Assembly (NCBI GenBank): GCA_947311845.1
Contig: CAMZMU010000052.1
Location: 139,205,733-139,269,732 of the forward strand
Length of the DNA stretch: 64,000 nt
Source: Poa pratensis
Taxonomy: Eukaryota > Streptophyta > Magnoliopsida > Poales > Poaceae
Direction: 5' to 3'
The notes below the pieces were generated by a model. That model ran no database searches. It was not told the DNA's origin and was given only the letters and a program-made list of their open reading frames with translations. Shown here piece by piece: positions 9,835 through 20,900 of this stretch. Every line of letters starts with the position of its first letter. Position 1 is the stretch's first letter. Position numbers and translations under genes: made by a program.

Positions 9835-12715
9835 ATGAAATATGGTGCCAAGGTGGATAGCATGATGGTTATCATTATCGCAAAATCTATTTCGTGCCTA
9901 GGCACCATCCTGCTCTTACGGAGTGCTCACAGTTTACACCGTCCGATGGCATCCGCTCACCGCTCACCGCTCACATGCTGCTTCCCCCAACTCTCTGGTC
10001 CCCATCGAGTTCACCGCTCTCGCACACCGTCTTCCTCCTCCAGACCTCTCCGCCAAGCCCGAGCTCCTCCCGCTCACGCATCCCGTCATCAGCCGCTTGT
10101 CTCCAACCTCGGGCGCCGGCGACTGCAAGCTTCGCCGCCGCACCACTTCGCGACCACGGCGCCACCCACCGGACGACCCCGCTGCATGTCTGACCCCGGC
10201 CGCTGCCGGCTGCAAGCACATAAGACGCAGCGCCGCCGCCTCCACATCTCAAACCCAGGGCGCCTTCATATGCAACCGCCGCCGCCACACCACATCGGCG
10301 CCAACCACCTGGCAGACCTCGTTGCATCTCCGACCACATGCGCCGGCAGCTGCAAGCCCTCAAGGTCACAAGATACAGCGTCGCTGCCGGCTGCCCTGAA
10401 CCATCAACCCCCGACGCCACGCCACTGGGGACCGGCGAGTCAAGGGAAGTCCCTTCCTACGCAAGGTAAGAACCTTCCCCTGCCCCCTTCCTTGCTTTGA
10501 TTCTCTTTTGAGTGGCCAATTTGTATGATCTTCCTTGCTCTGATCTACCCATTTGTATGCTTCAGTGATGAATTTGTATGCTAGACAGCTTGAGTGATTA
10601 ATTTGTAAGCTAGTTATTTACATCTGGTCATATCTGAGATGTATTTTTCTGTGAGAAATTGGGAGTGACGAATTTGTTGGTAGATTTCTGTTCAGAATGA
10701 GATTGAATCACATAATAAGAGATGTTTTTTACTGTTGTTTTTTGTAGATTACATCTGAATCTGAAGGTGCAAATTTTGTCATGCCAGGCTAGTTGTGCTG
10801 ATCGTTTTGTACAAATCAAAGCAAAAGGTTGTTTGGAAATTGGTACTGTACAATAGTTCTGTGCCGGTTGTGCTTTCTATGCAATTGTGATCTGTGAATG
10901 CCAACGTGGCACACTTCTAGCAACAGCAGCGTTGCTGTTGAGAAGCTCGGAGTTGTGAAGAAGAATTATCCTACTAGTCGCGTGGAGTCGTGGACGTGTT
11001 GCAGTTTCATCTCAAGTTGGGCGGTAGACAAGTGTTATTTAACCTGACTAAGTGATCCCTCGAGATTCATTTTGCTTTGTGCACTCTATATTTATCCCAG
11101 TGCGCTTTTTGCATGTAGATCTATGCTGCAATGAACGAAAAACTACCTACTGATAGTCTTTTGAAGAATTATGCCTCCCACATTGTTTCTATAAAAGCAT
11201 TGGGGATGTAACTTGGGTGTAATAATACACCAAACGTATTTCCTGGGCATGTAATTTTATTTTTAACTCAACAATCTGGATATAGTTTTTTGCAAATTGG
11301 GATTAACTTTATTTTTTAACAATATTTGGGAATGTAACTTGGGTGTAATAATACATCAAAAGTATTTCCTGAGCATGTAATTTTCTTTTTTAACTCAACA
11401 ATCCGGATATAGTTTTATGCAACTGGGATGTAATTTTTATTTTTGAACAATAATTGGGAATGTAGCTTAGGTGTAGTATAGACCAAAAGTATTTTCTGGG
11501 CATGAAATTCAAAAGAGTCACTTCATCCTAGCTGCCGAAATCATCACTAGATAGTGTCTGTCCTGTCCCCACCAAGACGACATTGTGTTATGCAAGGATG
11601 GCTGAGCTTCCTCGACAATAGAAACCCCTTCACTTCACCTTCTAGATTGACAAATGGCCGGTCACTATCATCTATAGCTGGCATGTTCAGGTCAATAACA
11701 CCAGCTATAGTTCATGTCCATATCTGCATGAAAAACCAAACCATTTCAGTACACATTTCTGCAATAAAAACTACATGTACTATGCTAGTTTTCTGCGCAT
11801 GTATTCCTCTGCAATTTACTTTCATGTTTCTTTCATCTTTTCTATGCATCTGACTTCATCCTTTTCCATTTCTTTTACAGCCAACAAATTCTATCCTCCA
11901 TGCAGAATTTAGTCACTTCAGTTCACCTTCTTGGACAGCAAGAGAAGAATCCAGGCATGTATTTTCGGGTCAACCAGCTACAAATTCTATGAAGACTGCA
12001 GTTTGGCTAATTGGAAAGAAGTTTTTGGGAGAAAACTACATGTAGCTTGGGCATCAAGTCCCTGCTTTTGATCACCCTGGGAACATAAATGCAGCCGTAT
12101 CAAGTTACTGCTTTTTAGATCTAGTTAATGGTTTTAGACTGTAGTTTTGCATCAAGTTCCAGTACTTGCGGCTTCATGAACCAAAGTAGTTTCCTGAACT
12201 ACTTGCTTTCCACAAATGTTTCTTCGAATTTGAAATAGTTCCTGTTAGTTTTAACATCTGGAATAGTGGAATCTGGAAAATACTGCAATGTTGATTGCCT
12301 GAAGTTTCCCTGGAGCTCTGGAATCTGGATGATGCAATTTGCTTTGCGACTACCCTTTTGGATGTTACATGTACTGCTATCTTGGTTTACTGGAGCCTTG
12401 CATGACGTATTTCTTGGTTTCTTCCTTAAGATTGTTTCTTTTGTGTGGGGTGGTGGATCTTGTGTTTGTTATGTAGCTTCAGTTTCTAAACTACTTTTAC
12501 TCCTAAAAGTTCCAGAGAGCTGGGTAAGCAGGTAGGGTTGCCTGGGGATCTTCTGAGATGTACTCCGTAGTGCTTTGCATCAGAAGTTACATGCTGGACA
12601 TTTTCATGAGATTCGGTAGTACCGGAAGGAGCTGTAGCAATCAGCACCTCCTAGTTACTAGGGATCTTGTTTTGTTTTTTGCTAATGTAAACAAACAACA
12701 TTATAATAACAGTCG
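9835..12715. other. no recognisable gene; possible degraded transcription unit
   Basis: 9930-10465 is C-rich and gives arginine/proline-rich frames in several phases, ending at a good splice donor (CGCAAG|GTAAGAACC near 10466). The following 1.4 kb is T-rich and intron-like, and an acceptor-like TCTTTTACAG lies near 11880. That is the shape of an exon-intron-exon remnant, but no protein family is recognisable and no frame stands out. Promoter and ends were not found. Confidence 0.3.
11201..11520. repeat. tandem repeat, about 127-bp unit, 2.5 copies
   Basis: Units begin TGGGGATGTA/TGGGAATGTA at 11201, 11327 and 11455. Each contains GTATTTCCTG.GCATG and CAACAATC.GGATATAG. Non-coding. Confidence 0.85.
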
Positions 12716-13950
12716 ACATGGAGTTTTGGAGCAGGGGCGGCTGGAGATGGGTGGAGAGAAGTATTTTTTTTCTCTCTGCATGGTGGAGCGAAGTATCTGC
12801 GCGCTCGCTCGTTTCCGTTCCCACGGAGGGCCGCGCTACGCGACAGAATCAGCATGTGGGTCTTGACGCTGTTGGTCGGACCGAAGTTTCCTTTTTCGGC
12901 AAGGGGACCAAACTTTCCGTTTCCAGGTGGGGCACTTTGTAGCGCAAAGGGGTTCCCGGGCACTCCCTAGTCGCGTCCTATCATTATTCATCTTCAACAA
13001 CGAAGTAATACTAAAATGACCAGAATGAGGTGGTGTTAACAATCTTCCTACCAAACGACAAATGGAATACGACTAGTATACATAGTTGCCCAAACTATCC
13101 ATCCATTTTCTAAGAGGAGACGTGAGGTTATCAATAAATTGGAGGACGTTAAACCCTCCCTTCTCCCCTTAATATTAAACCCAACAGAGGGGGCACGACT
13201 TATATCTATGATATAATAACTTTGCAAAACTGTCTATACGGCAAACATGATTGTAACTTCAGTTTTTTTTAATTCTTAACCGACTGAGAATTAGCAGCCG
13301 ACTTTCATAGTGTTAAGTTTGCACTGTGATTTATGTTTGCTATGAGTTGCAACATATGCTACAATTGAGATTTTTAGTTGTACATGGCTTACTGGTTAAA
13401 ACTAATAAAATGCCCCAAACGATTGGATTACTTTGTGATTCATGCTAGTCACGAGTTTCAACATGCGTTTCAAATGGGAAAAATAATCCAAACCATTGGG
13501 TGGCTTCTAGATTCATAGATTCATGTTAATTAGTTACAAGTTGCAACAAGTGTTGCAAGTGAGATTCAATGAAGTCGCCTGCTAAGAATTCGAACCTGAG
13601 GTCGGCCTAGAAATAGGCAATCCCTTATAATAACTTAAGTTATACACTACACCAATTTTTTTTTTCAAGATCACTACACCAAATTTATATTTGTTTTGTG
13701 CCAAACTGTGATCTCCAGTCAACAGGGCGTACTAGGACCATGGGCCGCGGGCGGAGACAAGGCAAAGAATGACATCTCCATATTCCAGGAAATACAAACA
13801 AGATGATGCAGCAAACACAAGCCTGAATCCAAGAGGTGCTACTAAAAATAACAAAAGCTTTATACGTTCTTTCAGTTAGTTTGTTCTCAGAGTAATGCAA
13901 CAATACGAGAGTTATATTTAAAATGTAAATCAAACTCAGCTTCTCGTGTC
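12716..13950. other. intergenic, nothing coding recognised
   Basis: 12716-12965 is GC-rich and lacks a supported frame. 13000-13950 is AT-rich. A short tail-only insertion scar lies at 13645-13682 and is listed separately. A GGTTCGAATTC string on the minus strand near 13585-13600 resembles an RNA polymerase III B box but has no convincing A box. Confidence 0.45.
13645..13682 (-). mobile_element. tail-only retroposition scar
   Basis: An 11-bp direct repeat CACTACACCAA (13645-13655 and 13672-13682) encloses about 16 bp that on the minus strand read ATCTTG followed by a run of A. This is what a target-primed insertion that copied only a poly(A) tail would leave. Confidence 0.45.
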
Positions 13951-14085
13951 CATTGGATGCTTTCTTGTTCCGTCACGGCTGCATGTATAGGCCTAGTCGC
14001 CAGAAGAGGACGGTTCGTAAAAAGAGGAGCGATAGGAGAGGGAAAAGAGGAAAAAGAGGAAGGAAGAGAGGACGAGAGGAGGGGT

Positions 14086-14093
14086 TTTATATA
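14086..14093 (+). promoter_or_regulatory. TATA box of the LisH-module gene
   Basis: TTTATATA about 80 bp upstream of the ATG at 14171, after a purine-rich stretch. An upstream ATG at 14108 opens a short out-of-frame frame that overlaps the main start, which could dampen translation. Confidence 0.6.
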
Positions 14094-14170
14094 CCTAGCT
14101 AGACTGATGGCTGAACCCCAATCGATCGGCCATTCCGTCAGACAATCCATCCCCAAATCGGCTCGCCGTG

Positions 14171-14950
14171 ATGAAGGTTCCCGGCACCGGCTCCGGCGAG
14201 CGCAAGCGCAAGCGCTCCTCCACGCGGGAGTACCCATGCGTGTGGCGGCTCCGTCGCCGCCGCCTCCTCGCCTACCTCTCCACCCACGGCTTCAACTCCA
14301 CCTTCCAAGCGTACGTACGATCACCCCTGATTCTACTCGATCGATGTCTCTCGCTTGCATCGCAACCAGCATGGCTCTCTCTGACTGATCATCCCCCCTG
14401 TGCAGCTTGTCCAAGGAGACCAAGGTGTTCTTCAGCGTCGCGCACCTGCAGCGCCTCGTGAGGCTGGGCCAGTGGGGCGAGGCCATCGGGTACTTCTACC
14501 GCATCGTGCACAAGGTCGACTTGCTCGGCGAGGAGGGGAGGCTCCTCTTCAGCTTCCTCAGCGTAAACAAGGTCATCCACTCCGTCGTCATATGCTCGCC
14601 GGGCGGCGCCGCCATGACGGAGATCTATGAGCGCGAGCTCATGAAACACCCCAACACCGACCCTGCAAACGCCAAGCTCATACGCCTGCTCTCCGCCCTG
14701 CACCGATCCGACCTGCTCAGGTGAGTCACTCATCTCTCCCGCCACCTCCACAGTATATACTTGATTCCGCATGCACCTACTCATGTTCCTCTGATTGATA
14801 CAGGACCTCCGTCAACTGGCACCTCGTCAGGCAAAAGGCTGCGGACCTCATCAGTGGTTTGGTCGCTAGGACTCCCGAGTTCAACGACCTGGTACGGGTG
14901 CCCGACGGCGGAGACAAGCCACACGACATTCTCCCCATCCGATCCTGCAG
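14171..14950 (+). CDS. module 1 of the LisH-CTLH gene (three exons)
   Basis: Exon 1 (14171-14310) encodes a basic start and the LisH-like segment YPCVWRLRRRRLLAYLSTHG. Exon 2 (14406-14720) encodes the CTLH-like part and ends RSDLLR. Exon 3 (14804-14950) encodes TSVNWHLVRQKAADLISGLV and KPHDILPI. Introns have standard GT/AG ends (14311/14405, 14721/14803) and joins are in frame, giving 196 residues plus the next split codon. The helix order matches the TOPLESS domain, which in TPL/TPR proteins binds EAR motifs of repressors; whether that holds here is inference. The intron after 14950 matches module 2's intron to about 15030, where the LINE starts. Confidence 0.7.
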
Positions 14951-17900
14951 GTACGCTAATTTCTTCCTAGCTTCTTAAATCTTCACTGCTGTAGTGCTGT
15001 TCCGAATCCGGGCGATCTAGCCACTCACGTCCTCAATAAAACATTTTTTTCGATAAAGGGAGTTTTATTACTTAAAGAGTTTTTAAGCATTACACCCGGC
15101 CTCTGCACAACTAAGGTGAACACAGCCCCAACAAGTTCCAAGGTCTCCAAAAAGCGACAAAATAGAAGGCGAATTACATATCATAATGAGAAATTGTAAG
15201 AACGCCTATGCGGGAGGAGGGCATATCCGCAGCTCATGTTGCCATCCATGCTGCGAAAACAGCTACCTGGCCACGGTCTCCAATCACGACGTCACCTCGG
15301 AAAACAAGTCCCGATACTCCACACGCTGTAGGGGCAGCCAAGAACGAATCGTAGCCATGCACCGGTAGATAACCTGCATAAAGGAAACAACTTTGTCATT
15401 AAAAACCTTGTCATTTCTACACAGCCAGAGCGACCAAATAACGGCAATCGCTCCCATCTTAATACGCATCTTGAACCTAGGATCTACACCATTCAACCAG
15501 CTCCCAAAAATGTTCGAGACACTACGTGGAGGGTATAAGGTAGTCTATCTGGATGGCCGACCATATAGAAGAAGCAAACTTACACTGAAAGAATAAGTGT
15601 TGTATAGTCTCGTCATGGTGACAAAAGACACACTTTTTACTTCCGTGCCAATTGCGTTTTGCAAGGTTATCTTTTGTGAGAATTACACCGCGACGAAGAT
15701 ACCAAGCAAAAACCTTTGTTTTCAGCGGTATCTTTATCTTCCAGATTTTCTTATTATTATCTACCGGTATATCAGGTTGCACCAAGACTTTGAACATGGA
15801 GTCCACCGAGAACTTGCCATTCTTGGTGAGATTCCAATGAAATTTATCCAGTCCTTGTGTCAAGTGGATAGAATCTAGTCGAGATAGCAAAGCATTCCAG
15901 GATGCTAGCCTAGGACCAAATAAACTTCGTCTGAACGAAACATCAGGTGGAGACGTTATCATCACCTTAGCGAGTGTATCACCTTTGTAACGCACAATAT
16001 TATACAAGGCAGGATATTGTTCACGGAGCGTAGCTCGACCGAGCCACTTATCCTCCCAGAACCTTATCTCAGATCCATCCTGAATAGAAAAAGACCCATG
16101 TGGAAAGAAGAATTGTTTCGTAGCCATTAAACCAGCCCAAAAATGTGAGTCCCCAGGTTTCCAGAAATCTGGGCTACCGCTTTGGATCCCACATATTTTC
16201 TTCTTAGGAGGGTTTGCCATAAACCTTCTTTGGAAAGAAGCTTAAATAATCATTTACCAAGTAGGGCTCTGTTCTTTACCTCAAGGTCATGAATACCTAG
16301 CCCCCTTGGTCTTTGGTCGGCAAACCACATCCATTTGGCTAGACGATATTTTCTTTTCTCACTATCACCTTGCCAAAAGAATCTCGATCGAAATAATCCA
16401 ACCGTTTTAGACTCCTTTCGAACTTGAAAGAATGATAACATATACAGTACCATGTTGGTTAGCACTGAATTTATGAGCACCAGTCTTCCACCAAGGATAA
16501 TAGTTTACCTTTCCAACTATTTAATCGAATTTGAAGTCTCTCCTCCACTAGTTTCCACTCGGCATTTGTTAATCGTCGATAATGAATCGGGATACCCAAA
16601 TACTTAATGGGAAACTGGCCTTGCGCGCAGCCAAATAGATCAGCATACGAGGATGCCTCATCTTGAGCCTCGCCAAAGCAGAACAATTCACTCTTATGGA
16701 AATTTATCTTAAGACCTATAATTGCTCAAAAGCTGACAAAATAGCTTAAGATTCCGAGCTTTCTCAATGTCGTGTTCCATAAAAGGATTGTATCGTCAGC
16801 ATATTGAAGGATGGACAATCCACCATCAACAAGATGTGGGATGACACCTTCAATTTGGCCATCAGACTTTGCGCGTTCGATCATGACTGCCAACATATCT
16901 GCCACTATATTGAATAATATAGGCGATAGTGGGTCACCTTGTCTAAGCCCTTTTTTGGTCTGAAAGTATTTGCCAACGTCATCATTGACTTTAATGGCTA
17001 CACTCCCACCCGAAACAAAGCTATGTATTAAAGCGCGCCACTCATCAGAAAAACCTTTCATTCTGAGGGTCTGCTGAAGGAAAGACCATTTAACCTTATC
17101 GTAAGCTTTTTGAAATCAATTTTCAGACACCCCATTCAACTTTTTTGTATGTAGTTCGTGAACCGTTTCATGCAAGATTACCACCCCATCTAGGATGTTG
17201 CGGCCTTTCATAAAAGCGGTTTGGGAAGGACGTACTACATGGTCTGCCACATTGTTTAGTCTTAGCGTTGCGACCTTGGTGAATATTTTAAAGCTAACAT
17301 TAAGTAAGCAGATAGGTCTGTATTATTGGATCCTTTCTGCTTCATTAATCTTAGGTAATAAAATTATTTCACCAAAGTTCAAACGAAACAACTCAAGTTG
17401 TCCGTCATGAAGACAACTGAACAATTCCATAAGGTCCGATTGATAGTGTCCCAGAAATTCTGGAAGAACTCTGCCGGGAAACCGTCTGGACCAGGGGCTT
17501 TGTTGTGTTCCATTTGGAAAACCGCCTTCCTTACTTCATCTCCGAGTACGGAGCAGTAAGTAGACTATTTTCCTCAGCTGAAACCTGGGGGATATCGCTT
17601 GTTCTAGACTCATCCATAGAGAAGTTTCCTTCCTCTGGTGCCCCGAACAAGCCTTTATAATAATTAGTGATATACGACTTTAACTGATCATGACCCTCAA
17701 TCGTTCTGTCCTCATCTAGAAGAGAGTAAATACGTTTCTTCCATGTCTGCCATTTGCAATACTATGGAAGTATTTAGTATTAGAATCTCCTTCCAGAATG
17801 AACTGGGCTTTAGAACGTTGGTACCATTTCAGCTCTCTTCACGCAGAAGTTTCGCTATCTGCGCATTTGATTGGCTCTTGAGCTCAATCTCTTGTGCGAT

Positions 17901-20900
17901 AGAGAGCGAACCTCTGCTAACGCTTCAAGGGCGTCAATAATAGAAGAGAGTAGTATTTTCTTTTTTGAGTAAACCTGTTGTATGGCGTGCCCAACCCACA
18001 AGGTGTGTGCGAGTAGCACGGATTTTATTGTTCCACCTCTGAATTGGATTAACACCTGCCACAGGTCTTTCCCAGATCCGCTTGACCATATCCTGAAAGC
18101 CATCCCGATGCAACCACCCAAGTTCAAACTTGAAGCGATGTTTACACGGTGGTCTAGGAATGCCAGTGGTCAATAAAATGGGAGCATGGTCTGACAAACC
18201 TTCAATACGTTCTAGAGCCCGCACCGAACCATTGGAATCTTGATTCCCAATCAGTATTCATCAGTACACGGTCTAGTTTCTCGTATGTAGGTTCCGGAGG
18301 TATTTGCCCATGTAAACTGCCTCCCTATCATTGACACCTCTTTCAAGTCCAAGCTTTCAATTACCGCATTGAACAAGAGGGGCCAACGATCATCAAACCG
18401 ACCTCTACTTTTCTCGAAAGGAAAACGAGCAAGTTGAAGTCCCCCCAATAATGAATGGGTGTGGATTATCCTTTGCTAAGTTTACCATCTCTCGAAGAAA
18501 ACAGTTTTGAATTCCGCTTGAGCAGGCCCGTACACAGTGACAAGACTCCAAATGAAATTATCAGCTTTATTCCGGATGTGCATTTTAATATGAAAATCAC
18601 CATCCGAAACAGCCAACACTTCCATGGTATCAGTCTTTACACCTAGTAGGATGCCTCCAGAGCACCATGAGGGGGACGAGAATACCACTCAAAATCAATA
18701 CCGCCAGATAGGCGATTAATTGACTTTGCGAGATCTCCGTCTACCCATCTCAGAAATAGCTAAGAAATCCAAGTTATATCCCGGACAGAATGAGCAAAAT
18801 GCAAGTATTTAGCCAAGTCACCAGACCTCTGCTATTTGCAAATAAGCCATTCATTGGGAAACTATGTTGGATTTAGACATCTTAGACCGTTTCGAAGACC
18901 TTTTGTTAGAGTTAGATTTAGATTTTCGTCCGGATGATTTTAACTCATACAATGAGCTCAACCCATCGTCATCCAATCCTATCTCCAACACCTCACCAAT
19001 TAGATGAGAAATAAGCTGACCATCTGATGTGGCATTCGCTTCTTCTTCATCCAAATAGGTGGCTGTCAACTTGGTCGAAGCTTTAGGAATTACCTAGAAC
19101 ATACGGTCATATTCCATATGCCTCAAGACTCTAGTTGACATGTTAATTTGATTCTGATTACTACCAAGTTTAATACCTACACTATTTAACTTTGCCGAAA
19201 TCGACGGAGATGAATAAGAAAGAAAGGACTTGGATGTCGAGTCCATACCGTGCTCATCCAGGTTATGCACCGCTTTGCGGCGCATTGCTTTCTTCAGAGA
19301 ATCCTCATCCGTCGGGGTAGAACCATCCGCCATCACCCCAAACCTCCCACTCCGGCGTACAGGAGTGAACGGGGTCATAGCGGAAGGTGGCGTGCGTGGA
19401 GAGGAAGAGTCGATGGCGCCACCCGCAGCAGAGTCAGTCAGGGTCAGTGATGGTGATGTAGCAACTGACCCGACCGGCTCAGCACTCCCGGCAGCACCTG
19501 ACCATGCTGGAGGGGTCAATGGTGTCGAAGAAACCCCTCTCGCAGCATACTCGTCCAACCAAGCACCTAGGGGAGACGAGGCTGTAATGGAGTCCCCCCC
19601 CAGTCTCGGCCCACCAACGCCAGGCAGCAGCGGCTCGGTGTCCCTCGACCCTCAGCGTAGCGGCCCAGCGAGTCGCATCCTCAATCGTCTGTCCAGGCGT
19701 GGCCCCGCAAGCGGCCGACAGTTCGGCGTCGCTCACGGCAGCTGTTGGCACCAGTGGCCCAGCCGAAGCAGAGTCCAGCGGCGAGGCCCAGCTAGCCTCA
19801 CACTCTGCAGCAAGATCAAGCGAGGCCGCGCCAGCGACGGGCTGCTCCTTGTCGCCCAGCACAGTAGTCGTCTGTAGCAGGCCCACATCAGCTGCCAACA
19901 GCCCAGAAGCATCGGTAGCTCCAAACAGAGGAGAAACAACATCACAAACAACGGCAGAAACAACTCGAGCAGACTCTACAGTATGAATCCCAGAGGCTGC
20001 ACTGATGGGAAGAAGCAACGCAGGAGCCTCCCTACGAATGGCTTCAACAATTGCCCTTCCTTGGGGAGTTTTAGGGCTGTGATTATACGGTGTTATCGCC
20101 ATCACCGGAACACACTCGACAGCCACATTTTTGCCCTTGTTTGAACCATCAGTTGATGGAGTAGCATCCATCTCCATATTAGTCGCCTGCGATTCCTGTG
20201 TTCCATTTGACCCCAAAGAGGATCCCAAGTCCCTCACATTTCCACCAACATCATCATCGGCACCATCCCGTTTGCGCCTCCAGAAAAAAGGAACAAAGCT
20301 AGGGTCTGGGATAAAATCCTGAGGCTCACGTCGGAAGTAGAAAGAATATTCCTTTAGCTTAACCACGCAAGCCACCCCCACATACTGACCCAACTCACTG
20401 TCCACACGCTTCTCCAGAGCCTTGGAGTCAATCATGCCGACCTTAATGCGCACAATGCCACGGCTCCTGAGAGTAACAAGGTCGACATCTAGTGTAGTCC
20501 CAATGAGAGAGTCCACAGCCCAAATACCCAGAAAGTGTCGCAGGGGATATGGAACTCCCTGAACATGGACCCACACCTGCTCAAGCACCCGAGTGGGAGC
20601 AATGTCCTGTGACTTCCATGCCGAAATAGAAGCCTGAGACTGATAGGAGGGAATACACAACTTAAGCCCATCCACACGACGTAGATCCTCAAAAGAAGGA
20701 AACCCAATCAGAAAAGCATTATCACCATGCGGCAATGCCTCCCATGTCCACGAAGAGCTCGAGGAACACATCCGAGAAATCAAATTCTGAACAGCCTCCG
20801 CTGGAACCGCATCACCAGTAATCGTAACCAGAGCAGTAGGGAGTTCGCCGGTGCCAAGTGAGCTTTATACACGCTGTCAGGCAGCTGCAGAAAGGCGGTG

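Noticed and set aside
9835..10500. 221-codon frame with Ser/His/Arg/Pro bias
   Set aside because: Composition follows base content, other phases are equally open, and no family is recognisable.
9890..12965. Candidate single large transposon spanning the unresolved region
   Set aside because: Looked for inverted ends and target duplications near 9890-9910 and 12950-12970; strings such as GGAGTGC match only weakly.
13570..13610. Possible tRNA or SINE (GGTTCGAATTC on minus strand)
   Set aside because: Only a B-box-like string; no A box at the right distance and no cloverleaf or target duplication.
19230..19877. Long plus-strand frame opposite the LINE ORF1
   Set aside because: Antisense shadow of a GC-rich LINE coding region whose minus-strand frame has clear ORF1 motifs.
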